A stretch of DNA of 64,000 nt from Agapetus fuscipes (Eukaryota > Arthropoda > Insecta > Trichoptera > Glossosomatidae), in contig OX637344.1 of assembly GCA_951799405.1 (NCBI GenBank), forward strand, positions 10,416,001-10,480,000, written 5' to 3'. The notes beneath the pieces are model-generated. The model made no database searches and was not told the DNA's origin. It was given only the letters and a program-made list of their open reading frames with translations. The translations under genes were made by a program, and so were the position numbers. Below are positions 23,647 to 62,306 of this stretch, in pieces; position 1 is the first letter of the stretch, and each line of letters opens with the position of its first letter.

Positions 23647-23747
23647 TCTCTCATAATATGGACTCCAGACATCTCTCAGAACACATAATAGGGGAGTTTT
23701 ACCTACCATTAAAACTCTTATTATGTTTCTATAGATGTCTGGAGTCC
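23647..23747. repeat. DIRS copy B internal complementary region
   Basis: Contains CAGAACACATAATAGGGGAG, the reverse complement of the right tail joined to the left tail with a single ATT. Just after it, CCAGGTAACCCCTACCTGG forms a small hairpin. Confidence 0.85.
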
Positions 23748-23774
23748 AGGTAACCCCTACCTGGTGTATTATGA

Positions 23775-23966
23775 GCTTTATGAAAAATTGCGACCGGGTT
23801 ATGGGGAAACTGGAAATAGGGAACAGGAAATGGGGAAAAAGCGACCATAGAGTAGAAAGTGCCTAAAGTGTAAAAAAGTGCAAATCAAAGACCCAGGAAT
23901 AGACTAAAAAAACCACATAAAAGGGGAAAAGTGATTGTTTCTCTCATAATATGGACTCCAGACATC
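23775..23966. repeat. DIRS copy B inverted terminal repeat (right)
   Basis: Inverted partner of 18840-19030. It is followed by the unique outer tail with TATAGAAACATAATAAGAG up to the ATT border. Confidence 0.85.
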
Positions 23967-24184
23967 TATAGAAACATAATAAGAGTTTTAATGGTAGGTA
24001 AAACTCCCCTATTTTTTCAATTTTAACTTAAAATCTGACACATCACAATGTTCACAACTTGCCTAATAAAATATGAAGACTAAAAATTAATTGATTGTAT
24101 AGGCATTCACTTTGTAATTATTCATCTTAACAGATAACATTTTTTTTTATTATTACAGCTGTAATCATGATCAAAAATTGTTGT

Positions 24185-24190
24185 TTTATT
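24185..24190 (-). promoter_or_regulatory. Candidate CPD polyadenylation signal
   Basis: AATAAA on the minus strand lies 146 nt beyond the CPD stop codon at 24337-24339. It is the nearest canonical hexamer I noticed. The end of DIRS copy B (24013) lies only about 170 bp further on, so a longer 3' UTR would run into the retrotransposon. Confidence 0.5.
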
Positions 24191-24336
24191 TTTTATCAAC
24201 TAAAATTTAAAATTGCTTTTCAAGTTTATTAAAAAATGTGGACCTTTAAAGTTTGTTACGATAGCTAACAAAAGTAAGAATATGTAATCCTATGGAAGAC
24301 GTTGAAACAACAATAGGTTGATTGGTGTTGCAGGGA

Positions 24337-52300
<27,964 letters not shown>

Positions 52301-52939
52301 TGTGTATTGTGTCGGACTGATTTATCACAGATGAAATAAACACGAGTACCTTCGCTGTACTTTCTCTTATCCTAATGTGTAACAATTATACGCGCACCAT
52401 GATAATTATATTTTTTTTGAACGTATATCCTAAGTATTATTTTAATTTATATCATTTTTTATTTACACAATAAGTCAGTTCAAGATAATTCCGGTCCGCC
52501 CGCACAAGGAAAATTCAGAAAATCGTGAGTTGAAATGTCAAACTTCCCGAATATGACACTTGTCTGATATTAGCTGCAAATCAAACAAAAATTCAATGTC
52601 ACCAACAATAGAACTTATTGGAAAAATAGATCGAGCAGAATAAACAGTTTTTATTTATTTACTACTATTTTGTGCCATTTTTCAGTTAAAAAACAAAATA
52701 TTTTCATTTTAGAAACTTTTTTATGGCAAATTGATGGCATTTTATTCATAAAACATTATTTTCTCATCCAGGATTCGATTCGAAAATATAAAAAAAATTA
52801 TGACAGTTCTCAAAAGTACATTACTCGGTATTACAAATGTCAAACATAAGTGTTTTTTTAATACAAAAATAGTGGATTTTATCACACCCTGGACTATGTG
52901 TGCTTGAATTATTTCCATTCTATGAACTGAACAATCAGA
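52301..52939. promoter_or_regulatory. Shared head-to-head promoter interval, CPD / KIAA2013 homologue
   Basis: Only 639 bp separate the two start codons, which diverge. The interval must hold both 5' UTRs and at least the core promoters. I see no clear TATA box in a fixed position for either gene and no recognised repeat in it, which stands out in a window full of repeats. A bidirectional promoter is inferred from geometry alone. Confidence 0.5.
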
Positions 52940-54799
52940 ATGGATAGGTTTCGTGCTGAAGTGATAGAAGCTGGAAGGCGTTTCAAAAGACTGACGGATG
53001 GTCATATGACACGCCGGCGAATAATCGTTTTGGTTTTATTTATAGTATTTTTCCTTTTGTATCTCGGGCCGGGACTCCTGAGATGGCTGTTTCAGAGTGA
53101 AGATCACATGCAAACTGATCCCCAGAGCGTCTGCCTGTATGATCGCCTGACACCTTTCCGAGCAGCCCTAACAGAATATGATGTCAACATACGAAACAAC
53201 ATCCCCAAGACAGATGAAGAAAACAACTATGTGCCTTACGTGGGAAATGGAGTGTTCGGTCTCACCATAGAAACTGATTCCAACATGAACATAAAGTCCG
53301 GCCGAACCTTATCGCTACCCTTAAACTTCCAACCTCTTGTCTCCGTTGAAGATTACGGACTTTCAGAATCCTTAGTCGTAGACTACATCAACGGATTAGT
53401 TCACAGATTTCAATGTTCATCTTTTGGTTACAATGTGGTCTCTCGATACTACGCCCACCGCACCATTTCATCATTGTTAGTGCAGGAAATCAGGATCTCC
53501 AACCCGACCAATTCCCCGTTGAATATCAACTTGATTCCCAGCCGCACCAAGAATTGGCCGACTGTAGTCAAACAGACTATTAAGCTGCATCATGGATTGA
53601 CTGTTTATGACTACGAAGTGTCCACAGGGCTTGTAGAATTACAAAGGGCTAATAACCAAGTTGTCGCTGTTAGTATTGTGTCTCGCGTTGTCCCAAATAG
53701 TGTCTCACTCAAACCAAAAGACAGCCTCACCTTGGACGTTTTCACCACGGTCCATTACAGTGACCCCATCTCTAAAGAGCAGTATGCCACCCAAAAAGAC
53801 AATGTTGAAAAGTTGGCCATCAAAGCTATGGAAAGGGCGATCCAGCTTTCAGAAGACAACAGCAATTACAAAGGCTTGAAAGAGTCCCACGTGAATGTGT
53901 GGCGTCAGCTTTGGTTCACTGGCTTTTCAATCTCCGAGTCTAAAGCCCAAAATTCAATCAACGGAGACAAAATCAATGCAACTATATACGCGGTACTCTC
54001 CCAAGTGAAATCATTAGAATTCCAAGAAGGGATATCGACTCAGAAAAAGACGGATATATTGAAGTCGTTGACGTATGCAGAAGGTTGCTATGAAGGATAT
54101 TACACTCTACAAGCAGACAACTTGTGGAAGCCTCTTGAGAATATTTATCAAGTGAATACAGTCGTAGGAGCGTGGCTGTTAACGTTGGAAAAGCAAGGTT
54201 GCCATAATCTGTTGCGTGCAGGTGCCAGTGGGGTCATCCAAGCCATGGTCCTCAGCTTTGGAGGACTGCGCTTCAGCAACCAGCATTTAGAGTTTAACAT
54301 CCATCCATCCAGTCTGCACAGGGACTTCCATTTCCGACGTATCAACTACGGAAACTTGACGCACGTGAACATCAGCGTCTTAGTTCAAGATGATAACAAA
54401 GCGGCATTGTACGTCGCGCTCGACAGATCTGACAGAAATTATTACGCATGTGACGGAGGTTGCTTAGACAGCCCCATCCAGCTAGGACCAGCACGCAAAT
54501 ATTTTCCAGTGAAACTGACAGATCCCTTGACTGCTATACTCTACGTAACGTCTGATAAACAGCACATGGAAGACCTGCGACATGCTATTCATGTGAAGGA
54601 AGTGATGGTGGCTCCAGCGCATGAACATCATGTGATTGCTTTACACAAACACGGCCACAGCCTTGGAGGACTACCCACCATGTTTTGGGTCTCCATTTGC
54701 ATGCTTATTGTCGTGTTCCACTTGTTCTTGTGTAGGATAATTATGACAGAATACTGCGATCCCCCCGACAAATACAGGAAGCTCTATAGTAAGCCATAG
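52940..54799 (+). CDS. KIAA2013 homologue (DUF2152 family membrane protein, 619 aa)
   Basis: A single uninterrupted reading frame starts at ATG 52940 and ends at TAG 54797-54799. Near the N-terminus a hydrophobic helix (about residues 28-45, RIIVLVLFIVFFLLYLGPG) follows an Arg/Lys-rich start. The central lumenal-type domain contains the family-typical segment VPYVGNGVFGLTIETDSN (about 89-106) and GRTLSLPLNFQPL. A second helix (about 575-598, MFWVSICMLIVVFHLFL) precedes a short tail ending KYRKLYSKP. Length is close to human KIAA2013 (about 634 aa). The molecular function is not established. The VGNGVFG motif recalls the NG-x-x-G start of GH65-like alpha/alpha-barrel hydrolases, which is speculation. 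The gene has no introns, unlike its neighbour. Confidence 0.85.
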   Translation: MDRFRAEVIEAGRRFKRLTDGHMTRRRIIVLVLFIVFFLLYLGPGLLRWLFQSEDHMQTDPQSVCLYDRLTPFRAALTEYDVNIRNNIPKTDEENNYVPYVGNGVFGLTIETDSNMNIKSGRTLSLPLNFQPLVSVEDYGLSESLVVDYINGLVHRFQCSSFGYNVVSRYYAHRTISSLLVQEIRISNPTNSPLNINLIPSRTKNWPTVVKQTIKLHHGLTVYDYEVSTGLVELQRANNQVVAVSIVSRVVPNSVSLKPKDSLTLDVFTTVHYSDPISKEQYATQKDNVEKLAIKAMERAIQLSEDNSNYKGLKESHVNVWRQLWFTGFSISESKAQNSINGDKINATIYAVLSQVKSLEFQEGISTQKKTDILKSLTYAEGCYEGYYTLQADNLWKPLENIYQVNTVVGAWLLTLEKQGCHNLLRAGASGVIQAMVLSFGGLRFSNQHLEFNIHPSSLHRDFHFRRINYGNLTHVNISVLVQDDNKAALYVALDRSDRNYYACDGGCLDSPIQLGPARKYFPVKLTDPLTAILYVTSDKQHMEDLRHAIHVKEVMVAPAHEHHVIALHKHGHSLGGLPTMFWVSICMLIVVFHLFLCRIIMTEYCDPPDKYRKLYSKP

Positions 54800-54848
54800 C
54801 CTACAAATGTGTTCCAAAATGTCCATAGACAAACTGTTTTATCAAAGA

Positions 54849-54854
54849 AATAAA
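54849..54854 (+). promoter_or_regulatory. Polyadenylation signal of the KIAA2013 homologue
   Basis: AATAAA lies 50 nt downstream of the stop codon, consistent with a short 3' UTR. Confidence 0.7.
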
Positions 54855-55189
54855 GCCATTTAGGTTTGTTTTATAAATGGGAGATGCAAGATGCTTGTAA
54901 CAGAATATCACTTGCAAAAGTCTGGCAGCGTCATTCACACATAGGAAATCTATGGCTCAACCGCCACCTAATTTGAATTTTTCATAGAAAAAAATTGTAA
55001 TCCATGGCTCAGCTATGTATCAAATGTTTTGCGAATAACACTGTAACAATCCAGTCATGAGCCATTAACTATAAATTTTATCTTTACGAGGATGCATATG
55101 AGTGGTTTAGTTGCTATTTGCGACATTTTGGTTTAATAGCACCTTTATTTATGAAATCTGAAGTATCCTTCTGCTTTTTGAGTCAGATC

Positions 55190-55680
55190 TTCTGAGCTGT
55201 GATTTACAAACAAAATTCATGCCTACTCATGAATTCTGAGATGAGGACGTCCAGTTGTCTTTCCACCTTTAAACCTCCTCATTAAAGAAGTCTTCCACCA
55301 GAGCGTTGGCCTATTGGCATTTCATTAGCTACGACGTGTGCGAGTCTTTCATAACTCATTCTAGACGCAATCTCTTCAAAATCCCCTCCTGAAGCGCTAT
55401 TCTGCTAAATTCCTTACGACCTTAAGGCGACGAACTGGCGATTTGTGTCCAAAAATAAGGTTTACTGTTATTTTTTATCTATGGAGTTCTTTCGCAAGCG
55501 CTAGCACTCCCGACTTGTAGGGATATCCAAAGTGTAAGGAATTTAGCAGAATAGCGCTTCTGGATCTGCACCATCTCACTATGTCCTTCTATTTCACAGG
55601 CTTTTCTTGTATGGTCATTGCAGATGCAATCTCTCAATTTTCTGCCTTTGATTAAAAGTATCTCATCTATCAAAAGGACT
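55190..55680 (-). mobile_element. LINE 3' fragment, interrupted by a TIR element
   Basis: Homologous to 24555-24835 (CTCATGAATTCTGAGATGAG; GTGCGAGTCTTTCATAACTC). The element 55392-55559 splits it. Confidence 0.6.
55392..55559. mobile_element. MITE with AAGCGCTATTCTGC termini
   Basis: Ends AAGCGCTATTCTGCTAAATT and complement, flanked by CTG (55389-55391 and 55560-55562). It interrupts LINE fragment 55190-55680. Superfamily not recognised. Confidence 0.75.
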
Positions 55681-55695
55681 TATGTAAACTAGTTA

Positions 55696-55875
55696 ATCTA
55701 CAATCTAAGTTGCAAATATATATTGACATCTAAGGCTCATATATAATGCATGCTCACAAGCAGGCACATGTTAGTTTGTGTGTACACATGCTGCATGTGC
55801 ACATACAAAATAAACCAAACCTCACATGAACATAAACTTTGCAGCTCCTCCCGCTTTTCCCTGAAACTGGGGAAA
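55696..55875 (-). mobile_element. RTE-like LINE 3' tail, decayed
   Basis: Contains ATCTACAATCTAAGTTGCAA and TCCCTGAAACTGGGG; the 5' part is lost. Confidence 0.6.
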
Positions 55876-55879
55876 TACT

Positions 55880-56590
55880 AAATCATCTTGCGAAATCAAA
55901 AGTCTAGAATCGTTGGCATATGATAATAATTATGGGATCTCACAGATAGGGTTGGTATTAATGGATCTCACAGATATAGGGTTGGTATTAATGAAACTAT
56001 TCCATGCACTAACATGTTGTGAAAGTGGTCTTAAATGCACATAAAAATTGAAGGACTCTTATCATGAAACATATTTAATGTACCTACTTAATTTACATTT
56101 GTTACAGCATCTTTTATGAGGCATGCAGTCTGTTTATTTTGGTTGTTTAAACAATGCTTTAATGACTTTAAACAAAAAATGTGCATACAATCTTTTTGTC
56201 AGTTTAAAATGCACAAAACGCCTGTTTTTATCATCAACCGTTTTTTATCTTCAACAAAATAGAAAGGATAACCATTTATGATAAAAATATGTTAATAGTA
56301 CTAAAAAAACTGAGAAATTTCTGTAGTTATGTACATAGTATTATGTAAATACTTAGCATTAATTGTTTTAAGCTTTTGTAGGTATTGCAGTCAACTTCTT
56401 TCCCAATTTGTAAATTTCCTTAATTTTTTATGATTAGCCATTTTTTTACACAAGAGAAAGAAGTTTGTAAGGATAGAAAGAAATGGCGGTTGATCTGTGA
56501 TGTTGGCGGCTAGGGTTTGTTAAAGTAAAATTGGTTTTTATGATTTAGTTTTTTATGTCCATGTATATATTATAATTTATTGATTTTAAA
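55880..56590. other. Intergenic, nothing recognised
   Basis: A short direct duplication of GGATCTCACAGATA...GGGTTGGTATTAATG lies at about 55934-55993; otherwise AT-rich. Confidence 0.35.
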
Positions 56591-56599
56591 AATGTAATT

Positions 56600-56873
56600 T
56601 GTCATGTATGTTCCTTGACTTATAGGTTGTTATGTGGCTGACCACCCATACTGTAAAAAATTGGTTCACTTTGCCAATGTCACCCCTGTTTCAGGGAAGG
56701 ACGGCAAGAGTTGCAAGGCTTATGTTCATTTGAGAGGGTTTTTATATTGTAGGTCCACATGCGGCATGTGTTAGCGCGAAATTATACATGTCTGCTTGTG
56801 GGAATGCATTTAATATAAATCTTAAATGATATATATCTTTGCAGCTTAGATTAGATTAGATTAGATTAGAAAG
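56600..56873 (+). mobile_element. RTE-like LINE 3' tail
   Basis: Runs from CCTTGACTTATAGGTTGTTATG to a clean ATTAG pentamer array (about 56848-56871). It lies tail-to-tail with the minus-strand copy at 56905-57755. Confidence 0.8.
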
Positions 56874-56904
56874 CTTTTTACAACAAAATTACAAAAATTT
56901 GTTC

Positions 56905-57755
56905 ATCTAAATCTAAAATCTAAATCTAAGCTGCAAAGATATGTATCATTTGAGATTCATATTAAATGCATTCCCACAAGCAGACATGCATAATTTCACG
57001 CTTACACATTCTGCATGTGGACCTACAATATAAAAACCCCAATCTCAAATGAACATGAGCCCTGCAACTCTTGCCGACCTTCCCTAAAGCAGGGGTGACA
57101 TTGGCAAAGTGAACCATTTTTTACAGTATGGGTGGTCAGCCGCATACCAACCTATCAGTCAAGGAGTACAAGCAATTAATACAATCAAATATATAAAACA
57201 AATAAATTCTAAGCAATTAAACAGTAAAAAATTAAAAAAACTACAACACATATTTTTTAAATTTAAAAGCCTTAGCTTTAACCGCCAGCATTACAGATCA
57301 ACCGCCATTTCTTTCGATCCTTTCATACTTCTTTCATTTCATCCAGAGCCATAACCTTTTTCATACAAGCTCTCCTTTTATTATGACTCTGGATATCCCA
57401 TTCATTCGCTATTTCGAAAATTTGGTCCATCCATACCTTTCTCGGTCTTCCTCTTCCACGACATCCATCAATTCTCGCAGCATATACTTTCTTTGTCAGT
57501 CTTTCCTCATTCATTCTCTCCAAATGTCCAAACCATCTGAGCATACTTCTTTTAATCTTTACTTTCACACTTTCTCTTACACCACATTCCTCTCTAACAA
57601 AATCATTCCTTACCCTATCACTCCGTCTTTTCCCAATCATACTTCTTAAGTAGTCCATTTCTACTGTATGGACTTTACAAATCTCACTTTCACTTACCGT
57701 CCAGGCTTCACTTCCATATATCAGAGTGGGCACTAGTATACCACCGTGCACCGCC
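56905..57755 (-). mobile_element. RTE-like LINE, 3' part including ORF C-terminus
   Basis: This copy shows what the many short tails belong to. Read on the minus strand, an open frame of about 140 codons encodes a LINE protein end: PTLIYGSEAWT, a Cys/Arg-rich stretch, SMLRWFGHLERM, GRGRPRKVWMDQI and CMKKVMALDEMKEV. The 3' UTR follows with the repeat core (CTGACCACCCATACTGTAAA; TTGGCAAAGTGAACC on the plus strand) and a TAGAT/ATTAG tail at 56905. It is 5'-truncated at about 57755. YGSEAWT plus GRPRKxW is typical of RTE/related LINE C-termini. Confidence 0.75.
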
Positions 57756-57977
57756 AGTCGAACATTTTTTGAAAGATTCTGGTTCTTGGCGATGCTAGCG
57801 GTTCATGATTCTTACAAATTGGTAAATTATTTTCTTCTTTCTTCCTCTTCTTCAATTTCTTTCCAGTTCACTCCTAGACGTAGATCTCCTCCATTCTTCT
57901 CCATAATTTTCAACCGACTGGTTTGCTTTTTTTTAATTTGTCATTTCCATGCTCAGTTGGAGGGAGTGTGCAATAAG

Positions 57978-59061
57978 TAGGGACTGGAAAATTTCGCGAT
58001 CGCGATAAAACGAATTTTTTCGCGAATTATGATGTTTTTACGCGAATAACGCGAAATTTGAGGTTTTTCGCAAATATCGCGAATTTTCGTACTTTTGGTA
58101 GAAATTGTGCGAAAAAGTTGTCATGTGTCACTTTTGCAACGTAACGATTTTGTGGGAAAGAAAAAAATCCTGCGAAAACCCTTTAAAATGTGCAATGCAC
58201 AAGGAAAATTGGTCGGTGTTATAGCCGAGGGGGCCAAGTGGTAACACTTCGGACTCTTAACTGGAGGTATGTGGGTTCGAATCCCGGCGGAGCACAAAAA
58301 ATATCCCTTTTATATTTTCAAATTTGCTCTTCGTTGGGTTGAGAAATTCATCAACCTTTACCAAAGACCGGTCGTCAAAAGGTCCATCCAGCCTTACAAC
58401 AACTGGGTCTTGCTTGAGAATTGGCGCTTTCTACAGCGTAGAGACCAATCTCGCAGAGGGCTCTTGAGATGTGATAAACACAAAAACAGCGCTCACCAAA
58501 TAAATCAGCCTAATTTTCCTTTTTTTTTTACTGTCCTGGATCATCCAAGCAGACTTGAATCGAGACATCAATGAAGGAAAATACTTCAAGGAGTGAAGCT
58601 GTTGCTGGATTAGCCAAGAGCACAACTTGGGGCTTTCATAAAAGCCAACATCCCTTGAAAAATTAGATAACCCTCATCTAGAGACTAAATGCACAAAAAT
58701 TAAATATTTTCAAAGGATATTGCAGGGTATTCGGAGTGTCATTGAAATATTAAAAATTTTCAATCAATGGTTTTTTGTAAGTTAGGTAGTACTTGTATGG
58801 ATTCAGATGTTGTTTATTCATTGTTTTTGAAGGTACATATTGTTGTTTATATAATAAATTGTAAATATTACTAATATATTTTGTTTTGCAATTATATAAA
58901 CCTAAATTTTGATCAAATCAACCCTAAAAATTACACCGATTCTCCCTGTTTATCATGAAAAATAACGCGAATTTCCCTGTTTTCGATCGAAAATAACGCG
59001 AATTTCCCAAAAAAATAACGCGAATTTCTCAAAAAATAACACCACTATTTTCCAGTCCCTA
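57978..59061. mobile_element. Non-autonomous hAT element with 8-bp target duplication
   Basis: Perfect 15-bp terminal inverted repeats TAGGGACTGGAAAAT (57978-57992) and its complement (59047-59061) are flanked by GCAATAAG at 57970-57977 and 59062-59069. An 8-bp duplication and this terminus type indicate the hAT superfamily. Both subterminal zones are crowded with CGCGAAT/ATTCGCG motifs, including three AATAACGCGAATTT units at the right. No transposase frame is visible. A SINE (58211-58515) sits inside. Confidence 0.85.
58211..58515 (+). mobile_element. tRNA-derived SINE, family B, nested in hAT element
   Basis: Head GGCCAAGTGGTAACACTTCG with B box GGGTTCGAATCCCGG, and tail TCTTGAGATGTGATAAACAC. 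It lies wholly inside the hAT element 57978-59061, so it inserted later. Confidence 0.75.
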
Positions 59062-59689
59062 GCAATAAGTCATCATGTTTGCCAGACGGCCTATTGACTA
59101 CCTATTTGCCCGTGTGGACTAGATGTTTTATTTTATCCCTACCCTTCAGGCAAGCTTGACGAGTATTTCCCTATTTGCCACTTTCCCCTCCGATGTACAG
59201 TCTGGGGGTTGCATATTCCTCTGATAGGGAAAATAATAATCTATAATCTAAATTGCAAAGATATATTTACATTTAAAATATCTTTGGCAGGCATTTGATT
59301 CTATATGACTTGAGTCTTGGCCGATAGCTTAATGGGATGCCTTATCAATAGGTATGCATTTAAGAATGAATCATTTTGATGCATTTTGTTGAATCCATTT
59401 TTATACGATTGAAAGCAAATCAACCCTAAGCCATTCCCTAAAATAAAATATGCAGCAATCTTTATTTTACATACGTTATCCAGTAGAAAATACCCAGTGC
59501 AAGTCGGTAATAATTATAATGTACTATTTAAGCGAGAAGTTTCTCACGAAAGTCTGAGTACATAGACTATTAGACGTTAAGCTCATAAATCTGTTATTGT
59601 TATTTAATTAATTATGTTTTAATTCTAACAAATATTCCATTGGATGTCATTTGAATACCTTATTAATTACTAGATTAAAAAAAAGTTTC

Positions 59690-60045
59690 TCAGGTATCTC
59701 CTCATGAGGCTGCGTGGAAATTATCCACAATTCATGCATCATGAGGAGCTTCTTTGGGAGACTGGATTCAGAAGCCTAGAAACGAGGCGCAACAGGTCAC
59801 TTATGGTGCTTTCTCATAAGGTCATTAACAGCTTAATTGACAGTCCCCACCCTGTTGAAGGGCTACAGGTTGTATGTGTCTGACGACTACACCCGAGAGC
59901 GAGGAGATGATTTATTTCATGTACCGAAAAGCTATACAGATGTTGTGGCGCAACACCCTGTGACTCGTATAAAGCTCTTAAATAAGTCTAATATAGGCAT
60001 TTTTGAGTGTAATTTATTAAGATTTAAAAATCTAGCAATATAGTT
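59690..60045 (+). mobile_element. LINE ORF C-terminal fragment
   Basis: Two frames encode WETGFRSLETRRNRSLMVLS and RLYVSDDYTRERGDDLFHVP, then GIFECNLLRFKNLAI and stop: the L-xx-RR and DDYxRxR-LFhvP patterns of LINE RT ends. One frameshift lies near 59860. Confidence 0.6.
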
Positions 60046-60049
60046 CCTC

Positions 60050-61130
60050 CCAGCGTGTTGATAGCTGTGAGGGTGCACTGTAATTAGAGTAACCTGTTGT
60101 GCACTATAAAAAAAAAATACTTATGCGTAGATCTCTTTCTTAATTCTTTCCTGTAATCATTATCTTCTAAGGCTGTCTGCAAAATGTACTGATAAACATG
60201 GATCGTAATGAATGCGGTGGAAATCGGAACTACAAGCGCCATCTTTTAAAACGTCACTATTGATAGGTCACTGTGAAGTTTGCATTGTTATTTTGATCAA
60301 GGTAGACTTTAGAGGTAAGCATACTCGTAAAAGTGTAATGGGGATCATTGATTGCCTGCCTGTCTCACAATCATGGTTTGTGGCACCAACACTGTTTATT
60401 TTATTTTGTTTTGTTATTTTGGGTGAGAAAGTTTCTCACGCAACGTAAGTTGCGTTGCGTGAGAAAATGCATGTACCACATTTTCTGACTGCTGCACACT
60501 TGCGCCTTTTAAAGAGGAAAAGATGGCAATCAACCAAAACTACAAAGTACACATCTGACAAAGAAGTGTGATTGACATGCATTCTGATGACTATGAAAAG
60601 TTGTGTCAAGGAGGCTGTGTTAAAGATTGAGTATTTTGTAAAAGAAACCCCAAATGAGACCCATTCATTTTACCAGCTGGTAGCTCCAAACACCAAGGCA
60701 GGACGTTGATTAACTGTTAGCTACATTTTTTTGTGATCCATGTACATCAGTGTTTGATTCTTACAAATATTCAACCATAGCATATCCAAAGCTCTAAAAA
60801 TGAAAGATTTTTTATTTTAACAAAAAAACACTGATTTTTATTGTAAAACAATATTATATTATAAAATAACGCCATAGCTTACTTTCAATAATATAATACT
60901 GTTTTTTATGGACTAAGAAAACAATTGCAAAAAAAAAATTCAAGGCTGTCTTGTTTCCTTTTACTTTTCGCACAAATGGCGTAGCTAGATATTATACTTT
61001 TTTAGGCCATAAAGGCACACTTTTTTTGCGGATATATATCTATTTTAATTTGATACTTAAATCTACTAGTGTTGTTAAAATAAAAAAATGAACTTTCCTG
61101 CTTCCACTGCCACTAGTTTTGAATCAGTAA
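60050..61130. other. Intergenic, mostly unrecognised
   Basis: Holds the 60432-60466 hairpin; no coding frame is supported. Confidence 0.35.
60432..60466. repeat. Perfect 14-bp stem hairpin
   Basis: TTTCTCACGCAACG and CGTTGCGTGAGAAA are separated by 7 nt. A related TTTCTCACGAAAG lies at 59539-59551. No function assigned. Confidence 0.6.
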
Positions 61131-61394
61131 GCTTCAAATGAGGTTGGAACATTTTTTAATACAGAACTTTTTTTCAGCGAGCAAATGTCAATCTTGTATG
61201 GGGCTGCCGTCCTTAGCAACCACTAACTAAATATTTGTTTGCTTTTTTCCTAGTGACCCAGCTGGGTGACAACACAATATTGTCTATGCCAATTAACGTG
61301 CGGACCTCATTATCAAAAAAGTATTCTGTTTCCACAATATACTTAAGGCATTCTTATTTAGAATATTTGACAACCATGAGAAAGGCAAAAACTG

Positions 61395-61520
61395 GAGCAC
61401 TAAAAATACATATTTACAAAAAATGTTATCCGTGATTTGAGAGTGCCCTTGAAGTGTGACACACACAAAAATGGCGCCCTTTAATTATGTGTACCTTCCA
61501 AATAAATTATCCTTGTATAT
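61395..61520 (+). mobile_element. CR1/L2-like LINE extreme 3' end
   Basis: GTGTGACACACACAAAAATG, then AATAAATTATCCTTGTATAT, matching the tail at 10965-11040. A second fragment lies at 45955-46040 (-). Confidence 0.55.
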
Positions 61521-61584
61521 AACCACGAAAGAGTGAGGTCTTGGGCATGCTCACGGAAGGTAAAATTGAATTGAAACTGCAAAT

Positions 61585-61839
61585 ATGTCGCACGCTTAAT
61601 AATGAAGAGCAATAACTCGAAAATTGGGAAAATCGAGATTTTGTAATAAAACGCAAGAACAATGCGAGAAGAATAGGTAGAATGCGACAGCCGTTCAATT
61701 TGGACAAATATGACTGAGATAAATCATCGGCGCCTTTTTCATCCCATACAAGTTGTACTGGTTGTCTGAACTTCAAACGTAATTTCCCAACATTCTTGTT
61801 TTTTGAGTTATTGCTCTTTATTATTAAACGTGCGATGTG
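61585..61839. mobile_element. Inverted-repeat element, 38-bp arms
   Basis: Left arm CGCACGCTTAATAATGAAGA and right arm AAACGTGCGATG are complementary over about 38 bp with few differences, around a 180-bp centre. No target duplication is clear. Confidence 0.5.
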
Positions 61840-62259
61840 TTCAGCCCTGTTTTGCATCTTCTACATTGTAATGTATGTCTGTAAGATTTCCTTAGCTGTA
61901 ATATTGTCAAGATTGACTGATGTGTTTGGTCCATGGTCTTATGTGGAGTCTAAATGCATTAATTGTTGTAAATTATTGTAAATAAATGTTACTTTAATCA
62001 CACAATGTCTTTCAATTATCGAATCCCAAAAGGTCTTGAAACTGAGAAGGAAAAAAAGAGCATGCTTGAAGAGAGTGATGAATGTCAAGATGACAGAAGT
62101 GTGCAAGGACAGAAAAAAGCAGAACAAATCTGTGAAGGTACTGGCCATCCCTAGCAGAATGGCGTCTAAATACAGCATCAAATAATATACTGATAATGAT
62201 AAAAGAAAAACAGCTTTGTTTTCGATTACGTGAGTATTTATTTTTATATAGGTACCACT

Positions 62260-62306
62260 TTAAAAAATGTGGAACGCTTCACGATTTTGCGTGTCATCCT
62301 TGCGCA
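62260..62306 (-). pseudogene. U6: U6 snRNA 3' part, inverted second copy
   Basis: Minus strand reads TGCGCAAGGATGACACGCAA and GTTCCACATTTTTT, the standard U6 bases including GCGCAAGG, slightly shorter at the 5' side than the plus-strand copy. Confidence 0.8.

Larger units (their letters stand above)
18823..24013 (+). mobile_element. DIRS-type tyrosine-recombinase retrotransposon, copy B (defective)
   Basis: Same family as copy A, opposite orientation. Left inverted repeat 18840-19030, gag 19301-20428, reverse transcriptase 20454-21361, a 186-bp triplication (21213 to about 21770), RNase H to about 22520, tyrosine recombinase to 23612, internal complementary region 23647-23747, right inverted repeat 23775-23966, outer tail to ATT 24011-24013; the left border is ATT 18823-18825. 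Its 3' end lies about 320 bp from the CPD stop codon. By eye the two copies differ by only a few percent. Confidence 0.88.

Noticed and set aside
58225..58290. tRNA gene near GGTTCGAATCCC
   Set aside because: Shares head and body with SINE family B copies and is nested in a hAT element.
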